From positions 1-64,000 of the forward strand of contig JAQSYQ010000009.1 of NCBI GenBank assembly GCA_029256015.1: a stretch of 64,000 nucleotides of DNA, written 5' to 3'. The notes under the pieces are model-generated. The model was not told where the DNA came from, did not search any database, and saw only the letters and a list, made by a program, of their open reading frames with translations. Made by a program: the position numbers and the translations under genes. Of this stretch, positions 1 to 9,976 are shown piece by piece. The number at the start of each line of letters is the position of its first letter. The first letter of the stretch is position 1. The stretch is from Gammaproteobacteria bacterium (GTDB lineage Bacteria > Pseudomonadota > Gammaproteobacteria > Francisellales > CACEW01).

Positions 1-93
1 AACCACCTGATCCATTCCGAACTCAGAAGTGAAACTGCTTTGCGCCAATGATAGTGTAGGGTTTCCCTATGCGAAAGTAGGTCACCGCCAATT
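1..93 (+). rRNA. rrf: 5S ribosomal RNA, 3' portion (5' end outside window)
   Basis: Typical 5S core 'aaccacctgatccattccgaactcagaagtgaaac...' ending 'gcgaaagtaggtcaccgcc', followed by a terminator hairpin. Confidence 0.93.
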
Positions 94-99
94 TATTTA

Positions 100-135
100 A
101 AATAAAACCCGCCATTGAGCGGGTTTTTTATTTTA
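100..135 (+). terminator. Intrinsic terminator after 5S rRNA
   Basis: aaaacccgc-cattga-gcgggtttttt hairpin plus T-run. Confidence 0.85.
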
Positions 136-464
136 AACAATTTGCGGCGCCTGCTTGAGCATAATGCGACAAAATTGACTGGATCAATTTTGAGGCTCGC
201 GAAGCGAGGACCCGAAGGGCGGAAGGCAGGATGCCTGGAGTTAAGTAGGTCACCGCAAAATCCTGGGTCCCGGATCAAGTCCGGGATGACGATTCTCTAG
301 GCAACAAGTTGCTGAGAGAATTTGTCATAGCTCAGCACCAATTTAATTCAAAACACGCTAAATAGATTTTGTATATGATCAATGGCTTGCATTGCTGTAA
401 TTTATTTGCGATCTACATAGATGAAGCTATATAATGTATTTTTTTTGAGCAGACGGAACATACT

Positions 465-1490
465 ATGTGGGCTTTCAGAACATTAACCGCAGTATTAGCG
501 CTATTAAGTACTGGTTTAATTCCAAAGGTTGATTCTTACTGTATACCAGAGGAAGAAGAATCCAATGATTCTGATTTAAGGTATCAGTTACAAGAATTTT
601 TCGGCACTGATAATTTTATACATTGCGAAGATTTTAGTATGGTTCTTGTAAAGTTCTCTTCCGATATCCCGGTAGAAGCTATCAGAAGTCACTATTTTAA
701 GATGCAAAATTTAACGGGATTTATTTTCTTAAACGATCCGGCGGTAGACAATGAGGTTGATTTTCATTGGCGTCCTTCTCGTTTAAAAAATGTATTAGAT
801 GAAGTCTTGCAAACTCCTCAAACTTGCCCCATGTCTTTTGAAGATAGAATGTCGGCAGATTTAACCCGAGTATTAGGTTGCCCAGTTACTTTTAAGGATA
901 AGTTTCATCAAATTACAAGCAATGAATTTGAATTACATTTTGAGCCAGATAGCTCAGAAGAAGCACTTAATAGTTATGCTAAAAGCTTAAAAGACCTTGA
1001 TATTGGAATTTCTAACCGCCGTGCTAACGTTTTTGACATTTATGGTAGTTATATAAGATTAGAAGAAGCTTTAGAAGCTGCATTAGCAAAAGTAGGCCAG
1101 ATGGTATGTCCTATTTCTGAAGAGGATAGACGCGTTTATCTTCTTCAAGCTTTATTAGGAACAAAAGGATTTACCTTAAAAGAGCGCCCTATTAAATTCG
1201 GGGAAGACCCATCATCATTTTATTGCTTAGGATATGTATTGAGCTTTGATTCGGCCAGTGAAGAAGAGCTTCAAGCTATGGCTGTTAAACTGGCTAGAGT
1301 AAAGGAATTTGTCGCACTGCTTGAGTTGGAAGGTCGTGGAATTGTTATCTTTAATCAAAATGTGCTTAGCCAAGATTTTTCAGCAGAGCTAATGTGTAAA
1401 ATTTCTACAAATTCATCGACCCCCTGGTTTTGGATGCGACAAAAGTCGCAGAATCCTACCGCTGAAGTCGTTTATGTAAAAACTCCTTAG
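465..1490 (+). CDS. Hypothetical exported protein with three internal repeats
   Basis: Long ORF, N-terminal signal-peptide-like segment, three ~95-aa units each starting near a Cys-x-x-(S/E)-x-E-D motif. Confidence 0.7.
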   Translation: MWAFRTLTAVLALLSTGLIPKVDSYCIPEEEESNDSDLRYQLQEFFGTDNFIHCEDFSMVLVKFSSDIPVEAIRSHYFKMQNLTGFIFLNDPAVDNEVDFHWRPSRLKNVLDEVLQTPQTCPMSFEDRMSADLTRVLGCPVTFKDKFHQITSNEFELHFEPDSSEEALNSYAKSLKDLDIGISNRRANVFDIYGSYIRLEEALEAALAKVGQMVCPISEEDRRVYLLQALLGTKGFTLKERPIKFGEDPSSFYCLGYVLSFDSASEEELQAMAVKLARVKEFVALLELEGRGIVIFNQNVLSQDFSAELMCKISTNSSTPWFWMRQKSQNPTAEVVYVKTP

Positions 1491-1491
1491 T

Positions 1492-1517
1492 AAGCCCTCT
1501 TAATGACGGGCTTTTTT
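1492..1517 (+). terminator. Intrinsic terminator
   Basis: agccc-tcttaatgac-gggcttttttg. Confidence 0.6.
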
Positions 1518-1596
1518 GTTTCTGCTCATTGCAAGCCCAAAGTGATTGCGCTATGTTGGACTTGGTAATAGTCAATCCACAACAAGGAGCAATATT

Positions 1597-2379
1597 ATGC
1601 CGGCAGGACCTCAAAGGCGCGAACCAGTTGAATATTTTTTTATTAGGATAGTGGAGGCACTGCTTAGAGAAGCAAAGCCCAGGTTAAAGTTAAGTTCTGA
1701 GATTTATGAATTTAGATTAGCCAAAGCTCAAAAAGGCATTTGGGACAAATATCAAGACATCGTGGCAGACACCGATTTTTCAGCTTGCCCTACTGCTTGG
1801 CATCGAGATATCTTAAAGCTCCATATTATGGCGCATATTTCAATTACAGCTAAGCCTGATGAGATCCTGTGTTTTTATGAAGACTTCCAAAAATATGTGA
1901 GCAATTTTCTTCAATTAATGGATTCTTATATTCAAAAAGCAGCTAGATTGCTCGGTAAACCTGAACCTAGCATGAAGTATTTCTATTCACGACTCATTTT
2001 TCAGGAAGCGCTTCTAAAGAGCTGGCCACAGAGAAAACAAGTTCAACTTGTCGTAAAATCAAAATCGCTTTTTATCAATGATGATGGTGAAGATGGGCTA
2101 GGCTATTGGGATAAAGTAGAAGCAGATAAAGGAAAGTATAAATATACTTTTGAAGACAGTGCCGATCTATTCAATTATTTATCGAAACCTGTTTATAGGC
2201 TGGCTAATAGCGCTTTAGAAGCCGAATATAATCAGCATTTCTCAACTGCTGAGCGAGCATCGTCTATACTGTCAATGGAGCGCATGAAAAATCAATTCAG
2301 AGAAAGTGTGGCCTTTATGCACAATGCTCGATTAAAAACTCATGCTGAGATAGAATTTCAGAGAGCTAATGAATTTTAA
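1597..2379 (+). CDS. Hypothetical protein (internal start MPAGPQRRE preferred)
   Basis: ORF 1546..2379; the ATG at 1597 is preceded by 'aaggag'. Confidence 0.65.
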   Translation: MPAGPQRREPVEYFFIRIVEALLREAKPRLKLSSEIYEFRLAKAQKGIWDKYQDIVADTDFSACPTAWHRDILKLHIMAHISITAKPDEILCFYEDFQKYVSNFLQLMDSYIQKAARLLGKPEPSMKYFYSRLIFQEALLKSWPQRKQVQLVVKSKSLFINDDGEDGLGYWDKVEADKGKYKYTFEDSADLFNYLSKPVYRLANSALEAEYNQHFSTAERASSILSMERMKNQFRESVAFMHNARLKTHAEIEFQRANEF

Positions 2380-2390
2380 TTATTAGGGAT

Positions 2391-3515
2391 ATGAACATGA
2401 AAAGAGTTTACCTTAAATCGATTCTAACCGGTGCTATGCTGTTACTGGCCTTTAGTATGGTGCTTGGCCTTACTACCGGCTTTTTCGCGGTAATAAGCAG
2501 CCTTGGTGGGACTTTTGGGGGAGCTCTTAACGCGCCTACCCCTTCTTACAATACCTTTGTCGATATTTACTATTGGTATATTCCCTTAACAGCCGTAAGT
2601 AGCTTTATTGTGGGCGGATTGATGGGAGGTATAGGAGCCTATTATTACCTTAGCCAGAAAAAATGGGCTCGTGCTATTGAGATTGCTATTGGCCTTATCT
2701 GGTTGGCGCTAATTTGGTGGGTCAATTTTGCTATTCCTTTAGTTGCTTTAGGGCTGGCTTTGGCGCTGCTTTATACCGCTCTTGCAATTAGGGTTCAATT
2801 TAGACCCCACACTTCAGTAAAATCTTTATTGCATGGTACGTTAATTTGCCCAGTCTTATTGATTGGAAGCTTTAGCACCACAGCGGCGATTTACTGGGCT
2901 ATGCCTAATCATGATCCTGCGGCTCCTATTTTCTTGGCTGGGGTATCTTTATTATGTCCAGGAGTAGGAATTATTTTAGGTAGTATTTTTGGTGGGATTG
3001 AAGCTTATGGTCATCGCCATATTCCTACAAAAGTTGCCATTATTGCGGCATTTAGCTTTTTAGTGGTCTGGGCTTCTTATTTGGCTATTGGCTCAATCAG
3101 TTTAGGTTTGTTGCCAGGTTTAGCATTGACTGCCTGGATTTTAGCTAAAGCCAGACATCGGGTAATAAAATCCCTGCTAGTGGGTGGTTTTAGTTTAGGT
3201 CTATTAAGCACAACTATTGTAAGCATGAATACTACAGGGCTTATCAGCCATTTTAGTTCAGGCTTAACGGGAATTTGCTTTGCCATAGTCTCAGCTTTTA
3301 TCGCGGGCTTTATTTTCGCTGCTCTCTTTGTATGGGCTTACCGCTTTAACCGCCATCATTTAGCTTGGATGGTGAGTTTAGCACTTGCGCTAGTCATCGG
3401 CTTATTTGGTACTTGGCAAGGCCTGGTTGCGCTTTTATTAGCGACCACTTTTACCATGTGGGCGATCAAGTTTAGCTATGATTCTGGTAAAGCGGCTCAA
3501 GAAATTCCTGCATAA
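2391..3515 (+). CDS. Hypothetical polytopic membrane protein
   Basis: Many hydrophobic segments across 374 aa. Confidence 0.65.
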   Translation: MNMKRVYLKSILTGAMLLLAFSMVLGLTTGFFAVISSLGGTFGGALNAPTPSYNTFVDIYYWYIPLTAVSSFIVGGLMGGIGAYYYLSQKKWARAIEIAIGLIWLALIWWVNFAIPLVALGLALALLYTALAIRVQFRPHTSVKSLLHGTLICPVLLIGSFSTTAAIYWAMPNHDPAAPIFLAGVSLLCPGVGIILGSIFGGIEAYGHRHIPTKVAIIAAFSFLVVWASYLAIGSISLGLLPGLALTAWILAKARHRVIKSLLVGGFSLGLLSTTIVSMNTTGLISHFSSGLTGICFAIVSAFIAGFIFAALFVWAYRFNRHHLAWMVSLALALVIGLFGTWQGLVALLLATTFTMWAIKFSYDSGKAAQEIPA

Positions 3516-3516
3516 A

Positions 3517-3620
3517 TCCACCCTGGCCCTCCTTTAGAAAAGGAGGGGATTTGGTTGTTCCCTTTTACAAAAAGGAAGTTAAGCTTCCCTCTTTGTTAAA
3601 GAGGGGCTAGGGGAGATTTT
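3517..3620. repeat. Repeat family B copy 1 (ccctccttt...aaaggaggg / ctcttt...aaagaggggctaggggagattt)
   Basis: Similar blocks at 16256, 27530 and 38371. Confidence 0.8.
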
Positions 3621-4909
3621 ATTTGCCTTAGCCAAAATCTTGAAGGATGAATCGCCTGATAAACCTTATTGGATATTGGCAGGCTTTCACCCGCAATCAA
3701 GCAAGCGATCACCTCAGCTGATAATAAAGAAGAGCTTAAACCCTTAGAACCATGCCCTGCGCTGATATAAAGATTAGGCAGATATTGAGCTTCCTCAAAC
3801 TTAATGCGATTATTGCCATAAGCCAGCTTTTCATAAGCCTGATTGAATGAAGTTTTATCAGCAATAGGGCCAACAAGCGGCATATGATCTGGGGTGACTG
3901 ATCGACTTTTTATCCAAGCCTTGGCATGAGAAAAATCTAGGTTCAGCTGGGGTGCAATTTTATGAAGATAGCTCTCGACCAATTGATGGTCTCTTTCGCT
4001 TTCGGCCAAGTCCTGTTCTCTTCCATGGCGGTAAGTGGTCCCAATAAAGTGAACTCCCTTGCTGGCGGGAATAATATGACCTTCATACGACAAAGGAATT
4101 CTTAGAGCTTGGCTTGTATTATTAGCGGCTACCAGACTCAACTGACCAGGCAGCGGGCTTAAGGGATAATTTTTGCAGGCATCGAGCATTTTTGCAGCAG
4201 AAGCGTTGGCGATAATAACAATTTCAGCTTGGCCAATAAGGTCATTATCATAAAGCTTCCACTCTGAATCATATTCAAGTTTGCTGATCTTTTTGCCGGT
4301 ATGGACTGTAAGTTTGTTCCCGCAGGCTTTTACCAAGGCATTACAAAAAGATTTGATATTCACCGTTCCCGCTTTGGGAAAATATAAGCCTTCAAACTCC
4401 AGAAGAATGTTTGCCAGCTTTGAGGCGCTTTCTTTATCTACATATTGTACAAAACTTGAAGGCAGTTCTCTTTTGTCCTTTATTTTGGCAAATCGACTTT
4501 GCAGGCTTGTATTGCTGGCCAATTGAATCAGGCCATTCAGAGAGGTTTCTACCGGAAAGTCCAAACTTTGAATAATGTGAGAACTGTAAAAAAAGCCCTC
4601 AGTATAAAACTGATCAGCTAAATTAATATTAGGAGAAAGCTGAGGCTTTAATAAGGCCTTTGGATTAGAAGAAGCCTCACTGGCAAGCTCTGGCTGTGCC
4701 TCATATAAGTCCACTTCATAGCCTCTTTTTATCAGGCGATAGGCACAGGAAATGCCGGCAATTCCTCCGCCGATCACCGCTACTTTGCCATGACAAATTT
4801 TAGGCTGAGGCAAAGCAAACCAGGCAGGAAGCGGTTCATTGGAAGAGTGGCCTCCATGCTGTTTAGAGTAGGTTAGGCTGTTGATCCATTCTATTTCTGC
4901 GGTTTTCAT
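3596..4909 (-). CDS. FAD-dependent oxidoreductase resembling the C-terminal half of MnmC (cmnm5s2U34 oxidoreductase)
   Basis: VAVIGGGIAGISCAYRLIKRGYEVDLYEAQPELASEASSNPKALLKPQLS matches the MnmC FAD-domain pattern; no methyltransferase half. Confidence 0.75.
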   Translation of the reverse strand: MKTAEIEWINSLTYSKQHGGHSSNEPLPAWFALPQPKICHGKVAVIGGGIAGISCAYRLIKRGYEVDLYEAQPELASEASSNPKALLKPQLSPNINLADQFYTEGFFYSSHIIQSLDFPVETSLNGLIQLASNTSLQSRFAKIKDKRELPSSFVQYVDKESASKLANILLEFEGLYFPKAGTVNIKSFCNALVKACGNKLTVHTGKKISKLEYDSEWKLYDNDLIGQAEIVIIANASAAKMLDACKNYPLSPLPGQLSLVAANNTSQALRIPLSYEGHIIPASKGVHFIGTTYRHGREQDLAESERDHQLVESYLHKIAPQLNLDFSHAKAWIKSRSVTPDHMPLVGPIADKTSFNQAYEKLAYGNNRIKFEEAQYLPNLYISAGHGSKGLSSSLLSAEVIACLIAGESLPISNKVYQAIHPSRFWLRQIKSPLAPL

Positions 4910-5511
4910 TTTATCAAGTTTAGATATTGCTGATGCAGTCTTTCAACTTCACGCTTTAAGCCTGCTATATGCCCATCGTTGATCATCACGTCATCGGCAA
5001 GCTTTAGCCGATCGAATCTTGGCATTTGGGCTGCAATAATCGCCTTGGCCTGAGCTTCATCCACCTGGTCTCTTTGCTGAATTCTTGCAATTTGGATGGA
5101 CTCAGGCGCGTCTACTACCAACACTCTGTTTAAAATGGGATAGTCTTCTCGTGATTTGAGCAAAGGAATCACTGCGATACAGTAAGGGCTTTGGGCCGAT
5201 AGGCTTTGCCTAATAATTTCTTTTCGGATTAAGGGGTGCAGTAAATTTTCCAGCCAGATCCTTGATACAGGGTCTTGAAATACTTTTTCTCTCAGGGCTT
5301 TACGGTTTAAGCTGCTGTCTTGGTTAAGCACTACAGATCCAAAATGTGTGACGATTTCATTTAATGCAGGGCTATGGGGCGCAACGACTTCTCGGGCGAT
5401 AATATCAGCATCGATTAGTTCTATTCCTAGTTCCGCAAACAAATTGGCGACCGTGCTTTTGCCAGAGCCTATTCCGCCTGTTAGACCGATTATAAATTTA
5501 CTCATTACCAC
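4906..5511 (-). CDS. coaE: Dephospho-CoA kinase
   Basis: FIIGLTGGIGSGKSTVANLFAELGIELIDADIIAREVV. Confidence 0.95.
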   Translation of the reverse strand: MVMSKFIIGLTGGIGSGKSTVANLFAELGIELIDADIIAREVVAPHSPALNEIVTHFGSVVLNQDSSLNRKALREKVFQDPVSRIWLENLLHPLIRKEIIRQSLSAQSPYCIAVIPLLKSREDYPILNRVLVVDAPESIQIARIQQRDQVDEAQAKAIIAAQMPRFDRLKLADDVMINDGHIAGLKREVERLHQQYLNLIK

Positions 5512-5520
5512 ATCACCTGC

Positions 5521-5626
5521 TTGTCATTCCCGCAAAGGCGGGAATCTAGTTTAAAAAACTGGATCCCCGATCAAGTCGGGGATGACAATTGTCTAGGATA
5601 GCAAGCTATCAAGACAATTTGTCACA
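5521..5626. repeat. Repeat family A copy (ggatccccgatcaagtcggggatgac + hairpin)
   Basis: Two stacked palindromes; related copies at ~243-335, 37303-37374 and a remnant at ~62910-62952. Confidence 0.8.
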
Positions 5627-7382
5627 TTTTCTCCAGGGCTTTTAAGCCTAAAAGTTCCATGCCTTGATGTAAAACCCGGCTGGTTGCTTCACATAATAGC
5701 AGTCTTGAGTTTTGTTTGGGGTCGCCTTCTACTCGACAGTCGCGGAAAAAGCCGTTAAATTCCTCAGCTAAGCGATATAAATAATCGGTTAAACGGTTGG
5801 GCATTAAATCTTGAGTGACCTGCTGCAGTACTTCGGGGAATTGGCTTAATGCAAGGGACAGTTTGATTTCGGTAGGGTGTTCAAGCTCGATATGAGGCGC
5901 TTTTATTAATGAGCTCATATCTGCATTAACTTTTCGCTTAATGCTGGCTGTCCTGACGTAGGAATACATAATAAAGGCCGCAGTATTTCCTTCGAATTTC
6001 AGCATTTTTTCATAGCTGAAGCTGTAATCGCCTGTGCGGTTACAGGATAGATCGGCGTATTTGATAGCGTTAATGCCAAGCACTTTTGCCATTTTTTCAA
6101 GCTCAGAGTCTGAATGCTCAGGATAGCGTTCTTTTAAAATGGATTTGGCCTTTTCAATTCCGGTGTATAAAAGACCCACCAAGCGTTCAGTCTCTCCGGA
6201 TCGAGTCTTGAATTTTTTACCGTCCGGCCCTAGGACCAAACCAAATGGAACGTGGTCGATTCTAATTTTGCTGCGGTCTAAATAGCTCGCCATTTCAGCG
6301 ACTTTAAACACCATCGCAAAGTGAGAGGATTGGCCGGCATCGGTCAAAATCATAATGCGGTCGGCATGCTCAACTTCAATCCTGTGTTTTAAAGCTGTGA
6401 TATCGGTAGTAGCGTAGTTATAGCCGCCGTCTGATTTTTGAATAATCAAGGGTTGGGGGGCATTATCTCTGCCAACAAAACCGGGTGGAAAAATACATTT
6501 GGCTCCGTCTGAAAGCTCGACTAAGCCTTTGGCTTCCAAATCTGTGACAGTCTTGGCAAGTAAGGGATTGTAAAAAGACTCGCCTCTTTCAATGATGTTA
6601 ATATCGAGCAGATCATAAATTTCTTGATAGGCTTTTCTTGAGATATCGCAAATGATATTCCAGGCCTTTAAAGACTCAGGCTGGCCGCTTTGTAAGGCTA
6701 CTACTTCCTTTTGGGCGCGGGCTTTAAATTCTGGGTCTTCATCAAATTGGGCTTTAGAAGCGCGGTACCAACTTACCAAATGGCTTAGGTCAGTCTCTTC
6801 TGTGCCGGCGAGGACTGCTTTTGCATGGTCCTTCATATAGGCAATCAACATACCAAATGCCGTTCCCCAGTCTCCAATATGATTGAGGCGCAAAACATCA
6901 TAGCCTAAAAACTCAAATACTCTGGCCAGGCAGTCACCGATAATGGTAGAGCGTAGGTGCCCCACATGCATTTCTTTAGCGGTATTGGGGCTTGAGAAGT
7001 CGACAATAACCTTTTGGGGGCTTGCCTTATCAATCGCTAAATGAGGCGCTTGCAGCATTTGCTCTACTCGTAAAGCAAGATAAGGAGGTTCGAGGCTAAT
7101 ATTGATAAAGCCAGGGCCAGCAATATCACACTGAGCGATCATCATTTCAGAGCTTAAGGGATCTTTGCGGTCCAAATTTTCTAGAATAATTTCGGCGATG
7201 GCTCTTGGATTTTTAGCCAGCACTTTGGTTAATTTCATAGCGCTATTGCATTGATAGTGGCCAAACTGGACCTGAGTGCTTTGAGTAATCTCAACATGTG
7301 AGAGTTGCAGCTCAGCTTCTGGAAAGCTGCTCACTAAAGCTCGGTAAAATTTGTGTTGAAGAAGTTCTAAAATAGTTTGCAT
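5622..7382 (-). CDS. argS: Arginyl-tRNA synthetase
   Basis: VDFSSPNTAKEMHVGHLRSTIIGDCLARVFEFLGYDVLRLNHIGDWGTAFGML. Confidence 0.97.
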   Translation of the reverse strand: MQTILELLQHKFYRALVSSFPEAELQLSHVEITQSTQVQFGHYQCNSAMKLTKVLAKNPRAIAEIILENLDRKDPLSSEMMIAQCDIAGPGFINISLEPPYLALRVEQMLQAPHLAIDKASPQKVIVDFSSPNTAKEMHVGHLRSTIIGDCLARVFEFLGYDVLRLNHIGDWGTAFGMLIAYMKDHAKAVLAGTEETDLSHLVSWYRASKAQFDEDPEFKARAQKEVVALQSGQPESLKAWNIICDISRKAYQEIYDLLDINIIERGESFYNPLLAKTVTDLEAKGLVELSDGAKCIFPPGFVGRDNAPQPLIIQKSDGGYNYATTDITALKHRIEVEHADRIMILTDAGQSSHFAMVFKVAEMASYLDRSKIRIDHVPFGLVLGPDGKKFKTRSGETERLVGLLYTGIEKAKSILKERYPEHSDSELEKMAKVLGINAIKYADLSCNRTGDYSFSYEKMLKFEGNTAAFIMYSYVRTASIKRKVNADMSSLIKAPHIELEHPTEIKLSLALSQFPEVLQQVTQDLMPNRLTDYLYRLAEEFNGFFRDCRVEGDPKQNSRLLLCEATSRVLHQGMELLGLKALEKM

Positions 7383-7460
7383 ATATGTCGTTTCAAAAGT
7401 TAATAAAGTCTTATGATAACTTAATTTCTTGGCATCTGCACTTAACCAGTTTTAGGCCAG

Positions 7461-7590
7461 GGGCTCGGTTAAGTGATTTTTTAATGATTGGGGTCCTGTC
7501 GCCAAGCCACCCCCAACATGCTCATAAATTCCGCGTGTTGGTGGGCCCCCGTTTGGCGCCACCCCATAAATTGCTCGCTTAACTGAGCCC
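7461..7590. repeat. ~130-bp near-perfect palindrome between priA and argS
   Basis: Outer arms GGGCTCGGTTAAGTGA / TCGCTTAACTGAGCCC (16 bp, 2 GU), inner arms GGGGT..CGCCAA / TTGGCGCCACCCC and CAACATGC / GCGTGTTG. Confidence 0.8.
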
Positions 7591-9603
7591 TTAGCCCATT
7601 TCAAGAGGGTCGATGTCTATGCTGAAACGGATTTTATGGGTTTCCAATTCTTTTAAATAAGACTGCAAAATTTTCAAGGCGGCATGAAGGCTTGGCCTGT
7701 CATGGGATTGAAGTAATAGCTGCCCTCTAAAATAGCGGGCCTTTTTCTGCATTAAGGCCGGAGCAGGTCCCAATATGTGTAGGTTTCCGAGTTCTAAGTC
7801 TTGCATGTGGTTTTTAATTTGATTGAGGAATTTGAAGACTTCTGTCGAGTGCAATGCCTCAGCTTTTAGTAAGGCTAGATAGCTAAAGGGCGGCCATCCG
7901 GCTTGTTCTCTTTCAACTAACAGCTGTTGTGAAAATTCTCGGTAGCCATCTTTCAAAAGAGTGAGCAGTAAAGGATGCTCCGGCTGGTGGGTTTGGATAT
8001 AAACCTGACCTTTATCTTCCACTCGACCGGCTCTGCCTGCTACTTGCATTAACAATTGCCCGGCTCTTTCAATTGAGCGAAAGTCACTGCTAAATAAGCC
8101 ATTATCCATGTCGATAATTCCGACCATGGTGACTCCTTCAAAATGATGGCCTTTAGCCAGCATTTGGGTGCCAACGATAATGTCAGCCTCACGTTGGTGA
8201 ACACTTTTTAAAATCTGATCGAGGCTGCCTTTTTGGCGGGTGCTGTCTTTGTCCAGTCTCAAGACTTTATGCTCAGGAAACAGTTTGACTAGAGCGGTTT
8301 CTAGCTGTTCGGTTCCCATTCCTACATGAATCAAATTCTCTGATAGCTTACACTGGGGGCAGGCTTTGACAATTTTATGAGAGCTTCCACAGTGATGGCA
8401 GCATAAGTGCAAGGGCTTTTGGTGCAGGGTAAAATAGGCATCACAGTTTTTGCATTGAGCGGTCCAGCCACAAGAGTGGCACATCAATACCGGTGCATAA
8501 CCCCGACGGTTTAAAAATAACAGGACTTGAGATTTTTTCGCTAAATGCTGTTTTATCGCATCAAGCAAGGGCCTGGAAAGCCCCGCTTGCATAGGCTGCT
8601 GACGCATATCGATTAGATGAAAGCTGGGCTGGACAGAAGCTCCTGCTCGGTTTGGCAAGTAATAGTGTTGATAGCGGCTTTTATGAGCGTTGTGCAAAGA
8701 TTCTAAAGAAGGCGTGGCGGAACCCAATACAACCGGAATATTTTCCATTTTAGACCGCATAATAGCCACATCTCTGGCGGAATATTTAACCCCGTTTTGC
8801 TGTTTAAAAGACAGATCATGCTCTTCATCAATGACGATGATTCCTAAATGCGGCATAGGTGTGAATACGGCTGACCGGGTTCCAATGACAATTTTGGCTT
8901 CCCCGGTACTTGCTAAATACCAATGCTGGCGCTTTTCAGAATCATTAAGTTTGGAGTGAAGCGCAATAACAGATCGGCCAAATCTTGCTTCAAATCTTTC
9001 AATGGTCTGAGGGGTTAAGCCGATCTCAGGGACGAGGATTAAAGCCTGCTTGCCAGCTTTGAGAGCTTTTTCAATCAATTGAAGATAAATTTCAGTTTTA
9101 CCCGAGCCAGTCACCCCTTCGATTAACTGCACGCAAAACTGATTTTGAGAGGCCAGACAAGCATTCAATACCTCTTGCTGCTCTTTGTTAAGATTCAAAT
9201 GGGCTTCTGAGAAATTAAGAGGAAGCTCTTTTGCGTATTTTTTCTGACTGCTAAAAGCCTTGCCTTCACAGAGTTGCTTTGGCATAGCTGTGTAAAATAC
9301 TTCCCCAATAGGGGCCTGGTAATACTCAGCAACCTTATATAAAAGGCGCATAAGCTTTGTGTCGAAAAGAGGCGCTTGATCGATTATCGATAAAATAGGC
9401 TTAAGCTTTGTGATTTCATATTCAGTTTTAATATTTTCTGACAAAACAATGCCAACAACTTTACGCCTGCCTAATGAGACCCATAACCTTTTGCCGACCA
9501 ATTTTTCGCCATCTTCAGTCTTGAGGTAGTCCAAGCCGTTTAAAAAAGGTCCAGGCACTGCGACTCGGATAACTTGCAGATTATTCATAAAACTTATCCC
9601 CAT
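7591..9603 (-). CDS. priA: Primosomal protein N' (PriA helicase)
   Basis: GVTGSGKTEIYLQLIEKAL, zinc-binding CxxC series, VIDEEHDLSFKQQ. The start MNNLQVIRV (9588) is likely. Confidence 0.96.
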   Translation of the reverse strand: MGISFMNNLQVIRVAVPGPFLNGLDYLKTEDGEKLVGKRLWVSLGRRKVVGIVLSENIKTEYEITKLKPILSIIDQAPLFDTKLMRLLYKVAEYYQAPIGEVFYTAMPKQLCEGKAFSSQKKYAKELPLNFSEAHLNLNKEQQEVLNACLASQNQFCVQLIEGVTGSGKTEIYLQLIEKALKAGKQALILVPEIGLTPQTIERFEARFGRSVIALHSKLNDSEKRQHWYLASTGEAKIVIGTRSAVFTPMPHLGIIVIDEEHDLSFKQQNGVKYSARDVAIMRSKMENIPVVLGSATPSLESLHNAHKSRYQHYYLPNRAGASVQPSFHLIDMRQQPMQAGLSRPLLDAIKQHLAKKSQVLLFLNRRGYAPVLMCHSCGWTAQCKNCDAYFTLHQKPLHLCCHHCGSSHKIVKACPQCKLSENLIHVGMGTEQLETALVKLFPEHKVLRLDKDSTRQKGSLDQILKSVHQREADIIVGTQMLAKGHHFEGVTMVGIIDMDNGLFSSDFRSIERAGQLLMQVAGRAGRVEDKGQVYIQTHQPEHPLLLTLLKDGYREFSQQLLVEREQAGWPPFSYLALLKAEALHSTEVFKFLNQIKNHMQDLELGNLHILGPAPALMQKKARYFRGQLLLQSHDRPSLHAALKILQSYLKELETHKIRFSIDIDPLEMG

Positions 9604-9667
9604 ACTTTTTCACAAGCTTATCCACAGATTGCTCTGGTTGGCAAATTTTCTACAAAACTGTGGATAA
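9594..9667. promoter_or_regulatory. Cluster of DnaA-box-like 9-mers upstream of priA
   Basis: TTATCCCCA (9594), TTATCCACA (9618), TGTGGATAA (9659, inverted); the last two form an 11-bp inverted repeat. Confidence 0.6.
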
Positions 9668-9976
9668 GTTTGTGGGCAAAACTGAAAAACCTGGGAATAG
9701 TTAGGGTTTTTTTGGAATATTTATCTAGTCCATCTTGTAAAATATTGTTATAAATCAACAAATTAACCATAATAAGACCTTCGCTATTTTTCTAACCGGT
9801 CAGTTCGACCTGTCGACTCTAATGTGAATAAAATTAGGGATGAAATTTGAGCTTTAAGCTTATAGGATAAAAACCAGAGTGTTTTTTTTGTAGGCCTCTC
9901 TGAGTTATTAACAGAGCCGCTTCTGGAGTGATCCATAAAAACTCATCCTGTAAATTTCTTCTAAAAAAACTCCACG

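Noticed and set aside
115-300. ORFs 115..300 (+) and 93..278 (-)
   Set aside because: They lie over the 5S terminator, the 5S echo and family A repeat; no RBS or protein-like composition.
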